The notes under the pieces were generated by a model. That model searched no databases. It was not told the origin of the DNA and saw nothing but the letters and a program-made list of their open reading frames with translations. The position numbers and the translations under genes are program-made. A stretch of DNA of 59,475 nt, from the NCBI GenBank assembly GCA_022560615.1, contig JADFSR010000025.1, positions 1-59,475 on the forward strand, in the 5' to 3' direction. Numbering within the stretch: the stretch's first letter is position 1; every line of letters begins with the position of its first letter. Below, piece after piece: positions 9,901 through 17,567 of the stretch. The stretch is from Gemmatimonadota bacterium (lineage in GTDB: Bacteria; Gemmatimonadota; Gemmatimonadetes; Longimicrobiales; Gaopeijiaceae).

Positions 9901-10691
9901 GACAGTGGATCATCGCGGCCGCGCTCGAGCTCGAGATCATGCCGACCACCGAGGGCGGTCTCGACTTCAAGCTGGACATGACACACGCGATCGACGGCTA
10001 TCCGGGCATCGAGCACGCCCTGCCCATCGCGCCGATCTACAGCGACGTGGTCGAGCTCTTCAAGACGTCAGGGACCACCAACACACCCACGCTGCTCGTA
10101 TCGTATGGAGGGCCGTTCGGGGAGAACTACTTCTACGCGACCGAGAACGTTCACGACGACCCGAAGCTGAGGATGTTCACCCCCGAGGAGAACATCGATA
10201 CTCGGACGCGGCGTCGCGGACCCGGCGCGGGTGGCTCACCCGGCCAGGCTGGTTGGTTCCTCGAGGAGGAGTACGTCTTCCCAAAGCATGCCGAGTTCGT
10301 GAAGAAGATGCTCGAGGGTGAGGCCCGCATGGGTGTGGGTAGCCACGGTCAGTTGCAGGGTCTCGGATACCACTGGGAGCTACGTGCCATGGGCTCGGGC
10401 GGAGCCGAGCCACACGACGTGCTCAGGGCCGCCACGATCCTCGGCGCCGAGGCGATCGGCTTCGGCGACCAGTTGGGAAGCATCGAGGAAGGCAAGTTCG
10501 CCGACATCGTGATCCTCAACTCCAACCCGTTGGACGACCTGCGCAACACGACCGACATCCAGTATGTGATGAAGGACGGTCGCCTCTACGACGGCATGAC
10601 GCTGAACGAAGTGTACCCGACCCAACGGGTGCTGGAGCGGCAGGGTTCCGTCCAGGGGGCGCCGAACACCGCGGCAGGCATCCGACGGTAG
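6981..10691 (+). CDS. Exported PD40 beta-propeller amidohydrolase (copy B)
   Basis: 1236 residues, starting at the ATG that overlaps the TGA of copy A; the same frame stays open upstream but only as a shadow of copy A. Signal peptide WALVAFAAAAVPLEAQ, then an Asp-rich linker, PD40 propeller and amidohydrolase domain (VDVHYHSMW, TLKMYMSGN, MTHAIDGYPGIEH, GVGSHGQLQGLG). It is clearly a tandem duplicate of copy A. It differs by an acidic, Ser/Ala-rich insertion of about 100 residues (bases ~9000-9330) with repeated ADSL/ADSI units, likely helical or coiled, between propeller and amidohydrolase. The HxH metal motif keeps both His (HYH). Substrate unknown; probably works beside copy A in the periplasm. 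Confidence 0.88.
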   Translation: MSARTRWFGRAAWALVAFAAAAVPLEAQGRGGRGDSDDDDDPPLSLEAARTAEFTATEGTWISLDVSPDGQTIVFDLLGELYTMPITGGTASPLLTGMSFDVQPRFSPDGESVAFISDKSGGDNLWTMRLDHTDTTQVTRGNTSLYLSPEWTPDGQYIVVSRSRGLGGAAQLQMYHAEQRSPLPISGIPPTRKSIGAALSPDGRYLWYAGGTGDWQYNARLPRYQLYRYDRETATSTLMSNRYGSAFRPAISPDGRWLVYGTREDSETGLRKRDLETGEESWLAYPVQRDEQESRAPLDLLPGYAFTPDGASIIASYGGKIWDIPMAGGEATEIPFEVPVELGIGPEVKFAYQIDTTEMVTASQIRSPVASPDGSQVAFTAFDRLWVKDMPDGEARRLTDAGVGEFHPQWSPDGQWIAYVSWDDTDGGHIVKVPAGGGAPTQLTSTAALYSNVAWSPDGERIVASRAAARQLKDASGVFFGPIGGEFVWVSSNGGEATVISPTGFRDVAHFVNDEPDRIYAYSPVEGLVSFRWDGTDVKQHLIVRGPPPRGGLANPHPDEWEFLPRRVFPWRKAPDPTDPDPSAEPGDPPPAGLVMLSPAGDRAFAQIGSDIYIVDLVEGSGGPPLTVMAANEEGAPVPVRKLTDVGGEFPSWAPDGSAVHWAMGNVLFTYDLAEVEAEEEAEEQIGHTRALLRARAMAVTDSLQEKRAEADSLDTDDEDVPEELSAEIIRLAADSVQVEADSLMARADSIRDAAEKVAARAARIRDGDEELLNDSTDTYEAVEQKIEVMLPRDIPRGTVVLRGGRIITMAETPDDTTGAPGAPLIIESGVIVVVDNKITAVGPPDSVEIPEDAEIIDVSGKTLLPGFVDVHYHSMWLIPEIHPEEVWQYLTTLSYGVTTTRDPQTAFTDVLSYTDRVETGGMIGPRVYSTGPGVFIGENIQSADHAKTVLRRYAKYFDTKTLKMYMSGNRQQRQWIIAAALELEIMPTTEGGLDFKLDMTHAIDGYPGIEHALPIAPIYSDVVELFKTSGTTNTPTLLVSYGGPFGENYFYATENVHDDPKLRMFTPEENIDTRTRRRGPGAGGSPGQAGWFLEEEYVFPKHAEFVKKMLEGEARMGVGSHGQLQGLGYHWELRAMGSGGAEPHDVLRAATILGAEAIGFGDQLGSIEEGKFADIVILNSNPLDDLRNTTDIQYVMKDGRLYDGMTLNEVYPTQRVLERQGSVQGAPNTAAGIRR

Positions 10692-10765
10692 GAACTAGGC
10701 AGCACGTCCCCCACTCTCGTACGTTGCCAGCCCCGATATGGCGCCCCGACCGACCGGAGATGAGC

Positions 10766-12376
10766 ATGCGCGGCCGAATGATGCAGACCCCTCTTCTCAT
10801 CTCGTCCCTCATCGAGCACGCGGGTCGGGTCTACGGCAGCCAGGAAATAGTCTCGCGCACGGTCGAAGGGCCGATTCACCGATATAGCTGGCTGGACGCC
10901 CGGAACCGGTCTCGCCAACTCGCCCAGGCACTCGAGGCGCACGGCATCTCCGCTGGAGACCGGATCGGGACGTTGGCCTGGAATACGTATCGGCACCTGG
11001 AGCTCTATTACGGAATCTCCGGCATGGGCGCGGTATGCCACACACTCAACCCGCGTCTGCACGCCACGGAGCTCGTCTACATCGTGAACCACGCGGAAGA
11101 CCGGATCCTCTTCCTCGACCTGACCTTCGTGCCGCTCGCCGAAGCCGTCGCCGACAAGCTCCCGGGTGTCGAGCGGTACGTCGTGCTCACCGACTCGGAG
11201 CACATGCCGGAGACCACGCTCGTGAATGCGGTCGCGTACGAGGACTTCATCGCCGAACCCGACGGTGAGTACGAGTGGCCGGTCCTGGACGAGAACGACG
11301 CAGCGGCACTCTGTTACACGTCGGGCACGACCGGCCATCCGAAGGGCGCGCTGTACAGTCACCGTTCGACGGTCCTTCACGCGTACGGGGTCGCGATGCC
11401 CGACGTCTTCGACATGCGTCCGAGCACGTGCGTGCTACCGATCGTGCCGCTTTTCCACGCGTGTTCGTGGGGGCTCGCCTATGCGGCGCCCCTGACCGGC
11501 GCCAAGGTGGTCTTCCCGGGGCCGCGGTACGACCCTGAAGCGCTCACCGAGCTCATGACGACCGAGAGCGTGAACTACTGCGCCGGCGTGCCATCCGTTT
11601 TCATCCCGCTCGTGCAATACTGGCGTGACCATGGGAACCGGCCGCCTTCGCTGACCATGGCGGTCATGGGAGGCACGGCCCCACCCCCGTCGCTCTGTGC
11701 CGCACTCGAGGAGGAGTTCGGAATCGAATTCCGTCACGCCTGGGGCATGACCGAGACGAGCCCGCTCGGCTCCATCAACACGCTCATGCCGGAACATCGC
11801 GAGCTGCCGCTCGAGGAGCGCAGGCTCTTCCAGACCAAGCAAGGCCGTCCGCCGTTTGGGATCGAGATCCGCATCGTGGACGAGGAAGGAAATCGTCTCC
11901 CGCACGACGGCATCGCATTCGGAGAGCTTCAGGTCCGCGGCCCGTGGGTGATCCACAGCTACTTCAAGGACGACGAGTCGCGGCTCACGGAGGACGGCTG
12001 GTTCCCCACGGGCGACGTCGCTACGATCGACTCACAGTGCTACATCCACATCACCGACCGGAGCAAGGACCTCATCAAATCCGGGGGCGAGTGGATCAGC
12101 TCGATCGACGTCGAGAACACAGCGATGGATCACGAGGACATCGTGATGGCCGCCGTCATCGGCATCCCGGATGAAAAGTGGGATGAGCGCCCAATCATGA
12201 TCGCCGTGGCCGCGCCCGGCTCGAATCCGAGCAAGGAGAGCGTGCTCGAGCACCTTGCCGCTACGCTTGCAAAGTGGCAGCTCCCCGACGAGGTCATCTT
12301 CGTGGATGAGCTGCCGATGGGCGCGACGGGGAAAGTGCAAAAGTCGAAGCTGCGCGAGCAGTACGCTGGGAACTGA
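10766..12376 (+). CDS. Fatty-acid/short-chain acyl-CoA ligase (AMP-forming)
   Basis: Adenylate-forming enzyme that activates a carboxylic acid with ATP and CoA. The P-loop-like motif YTSGTTGHPKGALYSH, the A5 region HAWGMTETSPLGS, the A7 motif GWFPTGDVA, A8 DRSKDLIKSGGEWISS and the A10 lysine in ATGKVQKSKLRE are all in place. ATG at 10766 is chosen because GGAG sits ~6 bases upstream; an ATG at 10760 and a TTG at 10724 also fit the frame. The family type (long/medium-chain FadD or methylmercaptopropionate-CoA ligase-like) cannot be fixed. It stands alone after the amidohydrolase pair and converges with proA (28-bp gap). Confidence 0.87.
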   Translation: MRGRMMQTPLLISSLIEHAGRVYGSQEIVSRTVEGPIHRYSWLDARNRSRQLAQALEAHGISAGDRIGTLAWNTYRHLELYYGISGMGAVCHTLNPRLHATELVYIVNHAEDRILFLDLTFVPLAEAVADKLPGVERYVVLTDSEHMPETTLVNAVAYEDFIAEPDGEYEWPVLDENDAAALCYTSGTTGHPKGALYSHRSTVLHAYGVAMPDVFDMRPSTCVLPIVPLFHACSWGLAYAAPLTGAKVVFPGPRYDPEALTELMTTESVNYCAGVPSVFIPLVQYWRDHGNRPPSLTMAVMGGTAPPPSLCAALEEEFGIEFRHAWGMTETSPLGSINTLMPEHRELPLEERRLFQTKQGRPPFGIEIRIVDEEGNRLPHDGIAFGELQVRGPWVIHSYFKDDESRLTEDGWFPTGDVATIDSQCYIHITDRSKDLIKSGGEWISSIDVENTAMDHEDIVMAAVIGIPDEKWDERPIMIAVAAPGSNPSKESVLEHLAATLAKWQLPDEVIFVDELPMGATGKVQKSKLREQYAGN

Positions 12377-12404
12377 CGCCCCGAGCCAGGACCGCCGACT
12401 CCGC

Positions 12405-13682
12405 TCAGCTTCGGATTTGACCCGTGCCCCTTACGACGAACTTCCGGGTTGTCAGTTCACGGGCACCCATCGGTCCAAACGCGTGCAGCTTCGACGTGGA
12501 GATCCCGATCTCGGCGCCGAGCCCCAACTCACCTCCGTCGGCAAAGCGTGTGCTCGCGTTGACGAGCACCGTGCCCGCCTGAACCGCCGACACGAACGCT
12601 TGCGCCGCGGCATCATCCGACGTCACGATCGCTTCGGTGTGGGACGAGCCGTGATTGTCGATGTGCTCGATCGCCGCAGCCAGGTCGTCCACGATGCGCA
12701 CAGCGAGGATCAGGTCCAGGTACTCCGCGTCCCAGTCCGCCTCGCTCGCCGGCACCACGACGTCACCGAGCAGCTCTCGAGTGCGCTCGCACCCGCGTAG
12801 TTCCACCCCAGAGTCCGTCAGCGCCTCGGCGATGCCGGGTAGGAGGTCCGGAGCGGCCGTCTGATGGACCAGGAGGGTCTCGAGAGCGTTGCACACGCCG
12901 GGACGTTGCACCTTGGCATTGCTCACGATACTGGTCGCCATCCGCGCGTCGGCCGAAGCGTCGACGTAGACGTGGCACACGCCCTTGTAGTGCTGAAGCA
13001 CCGGAATTCGGCTCTTCTCCGTCACTGTACGGATCAGCCCCTCGCCGCCGCGCGGGATCACGAGATCGATGTACTGATCCTGCTCGAGTAGAATGTCGAC
13101 CGCGGCGCGATCCGCTACGGGGATGAGCTGGATCACGTCGGCCGGGACGTCGGTCGTGTCGAGCCCGGCGCGAAGGGCTTCGGCGATCGCACGATTCGAG
13201 TGGAGAGCCTCCTTGCCGCCACGGAGGATGGAGGCGTTACCGGCCTTCAGACAGAGCGCCGCGGCGTCCGCCGTAACGTTGGGCCGGCTCTCGTAGATCA
13301 TGGCCACGACCCCCAGGGGGATGCGCACGCGGCTCACGGCGAGTCCGTTGGGTCGCACGAGCTCGTCGGTGACCTCGCCGAGCGGGTCCGGCTGATCCGC
13401 GATCTCCCGCACCGCGTCTGTCAGCCTAGCGACACCGTCATGGTCCATGACCAGGCGGTCACGCATCGCGGAGCTGACCCCAGCCGCGTCGGCGGCCGCG
13501 AGGTCCAACGCGTTGGCTGCCACGATCTGATCGGCCGCGGCAGCCAAGGCGTCCGCCATGGCCTCGAGCGCCACGCGGCGCTGCTCGCCCGAGGTCGTCG
13601 CCAGCTCCCGGCTGGCCGCGCGGGCCCTGCGCGCCAGGTCCGGGATCAGCAGCTCGACCGAGGTAGCCGCCGAGACCGCCAC
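12405..13682 (-). CDS. proA: Gamma-glutamyl phosphate reductase
   Basis: Second enzyme of proline synthesis: NADPH reduces gamma-glutamyl phosphate to glutamate-5-semialdehyde. 425 residues, the usual family length. Recognisable segments are RIPLGVVAMIYESRPNVT (nucleotide-binding region), LKAGNASILRGGKEA, the catalytic Cys in KVQRPGVCNALETLLVH, and the closing GPMGARELTTRKFVVRGTGQIR. GTG start overlaps the proB stop by one base (TAGTG), so proB and proA are coupled. Cytosolic. Confidence 0.95.
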   Translation of the reverse strand: MAVSAATSVELLIPDLARRARAASRELATTSGEQRRVALEAMADALAAAADQIVAANALDLAAADAAGVSSAMRDRLVMDHDGVARLTDAVREIADQPDPLGEVTDELVRPNGLAVSRVRIPLGVVAMIYESRPNVTADAAALCLKAGNASILRGGKEALHSNRAIAEALRAGLDTTDVPADVIQLIPVADRAAVDILLEQDQYIDLVIPRGGEGLIRTVTEKSRIPVLQHYKGVCHVYVDASADARMATSIVSNAKVQRPGVCNALETLLVHQTAAPDLLPGIAEALTDSGVELRGCERTRELLGDVVVPASEADWDAEYLDLILAVRIVDDLAAAIEHIDNHGSSHTEAIVTSDDAAAQAFVSAVQAGTVLVNASTRFADGGELGLGAEIGISTSKLHAFGPMGARELTTRKFVVRGTGQIRS

Positions 13683-14866
13683 TAACCCTTCTCGTCGTCG
13701 ATGATGAACATGCGATCGCTTCGCATGACTACGGCGCCGACCTCTCTTCCAAGCGCTCGCTCGAGGTCCCTGCTGTGCAGCCCGCGGATGCGCTCGACGT
13801 CTCGGTCGTCGAAGCGGACGATACCGCGCGCCCGCTCCACCCCCGCACGATCGACCACCGAGACCAGATCTCCCTTCCGGAAGCGGCCCACGACCTCGAC
13901 GATGCCACGGGGCAGGAGGCTCGCCCGCCCACGGATGGCAGACACGGCACCGTCATCGACCACCAAGCCGCCTTCGAGTCGACGCTGCACGGCCATCCAG
14001 TGCTGGCGTGCCCGGAGCGGCTCGGCTGCGGGGGCGATGTAGGTGCCGACCTCGTCGCCGTGAAGAACCGCCGCGATCGTGTCCCCATTCGTACCGGAGG
14101 CGATAACGGTCGGGATCCCGTACCTGCCCGCCCTCTCCGCGGCCTCGAGCTTGGTGACCATTCCCCCGATCGACCCGCGAGACGCCTTCTTGAAGCAGAG
14201 CTCTTTCAACTCCGCCGCACTGCGTGCGAAAGGAATCGGCTGCAGGTCGGGGTGGAGCCTCGGGTCGCGGGGGAATACACCCGCGACGTCCGTCAGGAGC
14301 ACAAGAAGATCCGCGTCCACCAGAGCTGCCGTGATGGCCGCGAGGTTGTCGTTGTCACCGACCATGATTTCGGCCACGCTCACTGTGTCGTTCTCGTTCA
14401 CGATCGGGATGACTCCGCGATCGAGCAGCGCCGTGAAGGCGTCTCGGACGGTGACGTAGCGGCGACGATCCGCGAGACAATCGTTGGTGAGCAGGAGCTG
14501 CGCGACGTCGCGACCTCGGTCCCTGAAGACTGCTTCCCACATGCTCATGAGCCGGGTCTGCCCCACCGCCGCCGCGGCCTGACGGTCCCGTACCGCCTCG
14601 GGCGGTGCGTCGAATCCGAGCACGCGAAAGCCGGCCGCAACCGCACCGCTCGAAACGATGACGACTTCGGTGTCCGTCGCGTCGGTGACCGAGGACGCCA
14701 CTCGGGCGAGCGTGTCGGCGCACAGCTCGCCGCCGCCCGCCGTGAGGGTGCGACTCCCCAGCTTCAGGACGACGCGCTTCGGCTTGTGCCTCGAGGGTGC
14801 GTTGTGCCGGTTCGTCGGCCGGTGCCCCGCTTGGGGCCTCATTCTCCGAATCGCAATATCATGCAT
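13682..14866 (-). CDS. proB: Glutamate 5-kinase with C-terminal PUA domain
   Basis: First committed enzyme of proline synthesis, phosphorylating glutamate. N-terminal amino-acid-kinase fold: RVVLKLGSRTLT (normally KLGSS; here Arg), VIVSSGAVAAG, NENDTVSVAE, GDNDNLAA, DVAGVFPRDPR, GSIGGMVTKLEAA. A C-terminal PUA domain (ASLLPRGIVEVVGRFRKGD) is present, as in full-length bacterial ProB. Start: an ATG at 14866 gives a short basic leader; a TATATT -10-like box ends 8 bases before it, suggesting a leaderless transcript, while no Shine-Dalgarno is seen. ATG 14842 is an alternative. The frame stays open further upstream, but that part overlaps the divergent promoter and is not likely to be coding. 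Confidence 0.93.
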   Translation of the reverse strand: MHDIAIRRMRPQAGHRPTNRHNAPSRHKPKRVVLKLGSRTLTAGGGELCADTLARVASSVTDATDTEVVIVSSGAVAAGFRVLGFDAPPEAVRDRQAAAAVGQTRLMSMWEAVFRDRGRDVAQLLLTNDCLADRRRYVTVRDAFTALLDRGVIPIVNENDTVSVAEIMVGDNDNLAAITAALVDADLLVLLTDVAGVFPRDPRLHPDLQPIPFARSAAELKELCFKKASRGSIGGMVTKLEAAERAGRYGIPTVIASGTNGDTIAAVLHGDEVGTYIAPAAEPLRARQHWMAVQRRLEGGLVVDDGAVSAIRGRASLLPRGIVEVVGRFRKGDLVSVVDRAGVERARGIVRFDDRDVERIRGLHSRDLERALGREVGAVVMRSDRMFIIDDEKG

Positions 14867-14874
14867 ACTAGAAG

Positions 14875-14880
14875 AATATA
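14875..14880 (-). promoter_or_regulatory. Candidate -10 box for leaderless proBA transcript
   Basis: On the minus strand the hexamer TATATT lies 8 bases before the proB ATG at 14866, the distance expected if transcription starts at the start codon. The surroundings are the most AT-rich stretch in this part of the window. The -35 region at the matching distance (CTTCCG) is weak. Confidence 0.4.
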
Positions 14881-14910
14881 TATTCGTCCCTCGCGCGCGG
14901 AAGGCCCCCG

Positions 14911-14949
14911 TTGACGCCCCCATTCTGGTGTCGTTACTATTTTGTACAA
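14911..14949 (+). promoter_or_regulatory. Promoter with YefM-type operator before solitary antitoxin
   Basis: A -35 box TTGACG (14911-14916), an 18-base spacer and a -10 box TACTAT (14935-14940) precede the antitoxin gene. Directly downstream lies TTGTACAA (14942-14949), an 8-bp palindrome with the TGTACA core that is known as the YefM-YoeB operator core in E. coli. The layout matches that at 57951-57986 before yefM-yoeB. Confidence 0.6.
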
Positions 14950-14971
14950 CTTTCTTTTTCCCGTGCACCTC

Positions 14972-15187
14972 ATGGATCAACCTTCAAACGATGTGGAGCT
15001 CACCCTCAGCGAGGCTCGAGCGGACTTTTCCTCGCTCTGTAAGCGGGTGAGAGAAGAGAATCTCCGGGTCGTGGTGACCCGATGGGGGAGGCCTATGGCC
15101 GTCCTCGTCTCGCCACAGGAAGCCAAGGACGTTCAGACCTCCCTACGCTTCAAGAAACCACGAGGGATCTACGCCGTAAGCAAGTAA
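14972..15187 (+). CDS. Solitary Phd/YefM-family antitoxin
   Basis: 71 residues from the ATG at 14972; the frame opens earlier at 14942, but those bases are promoter and operator. N-terminal Phd/YefM DNA-binding fold: LTLSEARADFSSLCKRVREENLRVVVTRWGRPMAVLVS, matching the SEAR-F-L...V-VTR-G-P-AVL pattern of the family. The family represses its own operon and neutralises a RelE/YoeB-type toxin with its C-terminal tail. Here the tail is short and basic (RFKKPRGIYAVSK), and no toxin follows: the next gene is a secreted protein. It may be an orphan antitoxin, a pure regulator, or a partner of a remote toxin. Confidence 0.75.
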   Translation: MDQPSNDVELTLSEARADFSSLCKRVREENLRVVVTRWGRPMAVLVSPQEAKDVQTSLRFKKPRGIYAVSK

Positions 15188-15241
15188 CCCTTATCCACAT
15201 GAGCCCCTCTAAGCGGCTCTAGAGGCCAGGTAAGGTATGAA

Positions 15242-16633
15242 ATGACTACGCCCATCAATGCGCCATCGCTCAACCTCATAGTGGTCATAGCGCTCCTGCT
15301 CCTCAGCCCACTGTCGGTAGAGGCACAAGCGGAGCGAACCATGATTGCCCGCGTCACTCTGGAAATCACGATACTGTCACCCCTAGAGATCACGACCCGC
15401 TCCCCGATATCGATCGGTACGGTTGGCGCGGTCTACAGCCAGACGTTGGCCGCCGCAGGCGGTGAGGGCATCTACACCTGGACGCTGGCTAACGGGTCCA
15501 CACTGCCCGCCGGCCTCATGTTGAACGCGGCCACGGGCGAGATCAGCGGCACGCCCACGGCAGCTGGTACGACGAGCTTCGAGATCGAACTCACCAGCGG
15601 CGCACCTCCGCCGGCTGCTGGTCGGTTGGCGATAACCAGCCTATCGAGAGACGTTGCATCGACCGCGGGCGGTACCGTGCTGTTTGTGAACGGAGCTGGA
15701 TTCGACGCGGCGCAGAACCCCGTGGTGGCATTCGGCGGCACCAATGCGACGTCTACCACCTTCGTCAGTGGCTACCAGCTCAGTGTTGTGGTCCCACCTC
15801 ACGCGGTTGGCGAGACCGATGTGACAGTCACGCAGGGAGTGGATGTGGGCACCCTGACAAATGTCCTGCCCGGCGGTGGGGCCTTCGAGTTCCTACCGGC
15901 CCCGACGGTCACGTACGTCACGCACGATTTCGAGGACGGCACGGAAGGAGGGTTCATCAAGGCACAGACAGAGGGTGGGTTCGTCACCATCGGCAACTAT
16001 GGTGTTTCAGTGTCCGGCTCAATGTCGGCGTTGGCTACCACCACCTCTGGTGCGGGGTTGTGGGGACTCGACTACCACTACTCATCGCCGACTCAGCCGC
16101 CGCTCGAACCAACTGGGCTCTACCAACGCTGGTACGTGCAAGTGGACCAGGCAACGCTTGACGCGTCGAACAGGCCCGGAGGAGCTCAGATCAAGCTCTT
16201 ACTCAATCGGGACGCGATTACAGGCAGCGCACCGAGTTGGCTGCACATGGGGATCGGGACCGACTTCGGTGGTCCGGCATTAGGCGTGGTGGTGTTTGCT
16301 GACGCGAACACGGGCTGGCTGGAGGGCATCGGTCCTCCGCCCAACGGGCCGTCATGGCCTGAATTCGTCATGCAGGCGGACACGTGGGTGGAATTCGAGA
16401 CCTGGTTCTACCGAGACACGATCACGGGTCGCGGCCATATTCGCCTTTGGATCAACGGAAAGCTCGAGGTTGAGGCTTCCGATACCAGCCTGGGGACCAA
16501 CTCATCCACGGACAAGCTGATGTGGGCGTTCGGCGGTGCATGGCAGCGGAGCCAGACGAAGGGGGACCTGATGCGCATGTATATCGACGACCCGGCGGCC
16601 GCCAACGGCTTCATTGATCCTGTCGTACTCTGA
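15242..16633 (+). CDS. Secreted protein with putative-Ig and IPT/TIG domains
   Basis: 463 residues. Signal peptide with hydrophobic core LIVVIALLLLSPLSVEAQ. Residues ~50-120 form a He_PIG/putative-Ig domain (GAVYSQTLAAAGGEGIYTW, then LPAGLMLNAATGEISGTPTAAGT). Residues ~125-215 look like an IPT/TIG domain (GTVLFVNGAGF, VVPPHAVGETDVTVT). The last ~240 residues (VTHDFEDGTEGG, YQRWYVQVDQ, WLHMGIGTDF, WVEFETWFYRDTITGRGHIRLWINGK) suggest a concanavalin-like or polysaccharide-lyase-like beta-sandwich. Probably cell-surface or exported with a carbohydrate-binding role; no catalytic residues could be named. It follows the antitoxin by 54 bp with AAGG as a weak SD. Confidence 0.65.
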   Translation: MTTPINAPSLNLIVVIALLLLSPLSVEAQAERTMIARVTLEITILSPLEITTRSPISIGTVGAVYSQTLAAAGGEGIYTWTLANGSTLPAGLMLNAATGEISGTPTAAGTTSFEIELTSGAPPPAAGRLAITSLSRDVASTAGGTVLFVNGAGFDAAQNPVVAFGGTNATSTTFVSGYQLSVVVPPHAVGETDVTVTQGVDVGTLTNVLPGGGAFEFLPAPTVTYVTHDFEDGTEGGFIKAQTEGGFVTIGNYGVSVSGSMSALATTTSGAGLWGLDYHYSSPTQPPLEPTGLYQRWYVQVDQATLDASNRPGGAQIKLLLNRDAITGSAPSWLHMGIGTDFGGPALGVVVFADANTGWLEGIGPPPNGPSWPEFVMQADTWVEFETWFYRDTITGRGHIRLWINGKLEVEASDTSLGTNSSTDKLMWAFGGAWQRSQTKGDLMRMYIDDPAAANGFIDPVVL

Positions 16634-16700
16634 ATGCCGTAGGCCCAGAGGCAGTTAACCCAGCGCCCCTGCTGTGACAACCGCAGCGCCGATCTGGAGT

Positions 16701-17567
16701 TCAGCGCCGCGGACGTGGAACGCATAGTTTCTTCGCCCGAGTTCGTGGCGTGGGTCGCGGCAACGGCACCGGGAATGCTCGATCAGGTGCAGGAGGCTCA
16801 GTTGAAGCTGCCGGCGCCGCCGCAGCCCTTGGACCGACCCAAGTCCCCTGTCCGCCGACAGACGATACACGGAAGCCGCGACCCCGCCGCTCAGCGTACG
16901 CGATCGCCTTCTCCTGTACGACGCCACCGCCGATGCGCCGCACTTCGTCCCAAGTCGCGTGGGTGAGGGCGACCGCCCGCTCGGCGGACTTTGGGTCTTC
17001 TGAGTACACACCATCGACATCCTTCACCAACCGCACTTCGGCGGCGTCCAGCGCGTCGGCGAGAAAAAGCGCGGTTAGGTCGGAACCTCCGCGCCCCAGC
17101 AGCGACGGGGCGCCGGAGGCGTCCCGACCCACGAAGCCCGGAAGCACCACCGCGTCGTGCGTGCCGAGAGCCGCCGCCAACGTGCTCGTGTCGACTTCGA
17201 CGGGATCCGCGTCGCTCAACGCTCCATGCGTCCGGAGACGAAACTGCTCGGTGGGCAAGGACACCACGTTCACGCCCGCACTCGTCAAGGCGATGCTCAA
17301 CAGCGCGACCGAGGCATCCTCACCCGTCGCCAGCAACAGTCCGAGCAACGCTTCGGGCGGCGTCGGTGCGAGGGATCGCGCGGCCTCGATAAGACGATCG
17401 GTGGTGCTGCCCATCGCGGACACCACGGCCACCACCCTATGTCCCTTCGCCACCTCTCGCGCGACCTCGTCGGCTGCTCGGCGGTAGCCGTCGGGCCGGG
17501 CGAGCACGGAGGAGCCGAACTTGAGCACCACAACCGGGAGCGACCTCGGTACGCCACACGCGATCAC
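16701..17567 (-). CDS. lysC: Aspartate kinase catalytic domain without ACT domains
   Basis: Phosphorylates aspartate, the entry to the Met/Thr/Lys branch. GTG start at 17567 overlaps the metB stop (GTGA). Kinase motifs seen: VVLKFGSSVL (KFGGTSV-type), VVAVVSAMGSTTD, LATGEDASVALLS, LPGFVGRD, LGRGGSDLTALFLADAL and VKDVDGVYSEDP. At 288 residues it is much shorter than usual (~400-450): after GGGVVQEKAIAYAERRG and GTWVGP it runs into a Pro/Ala/Arg-rich tail and stops, with no ACT domain. Since ACT domains carry feedback control, this enzyme would not be inhibited in the usual way. The transcription unit is headed by the SAM riboswitch at 19264-19376. Confidence 0.82.
   Translation of the reverse strand: MIACGVPRSLPVVVLKFGSSVLARPDGYRRAADEVAREVAKGHRVVAVVSAMGSTTDRLIEAARSLAPTPPEALLGLLLATGEDASVALLSIALTSAGVNVVSLPTEQFRLRTHGALSDADPVEVDTSTLAAALGTHDAVVLPGFVGRDASGAPSLLGRGGSDLTALFLADALDAAEVRLVKDVDGVYSEDPKSAERAVALTHATWDEVRRIGGGVVQEKAIAYAERRGRGFRVSSVGGQGTWVGPRAAAAPAASTEPPAPDRAFPVPLPRPTPRTRAKKLCVPRPRR

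Noticed and set aside
13775-14914. Plus-strand open frame opposite proB
   Set aside because: No family features; proB on the other strand has all kinase motifs.
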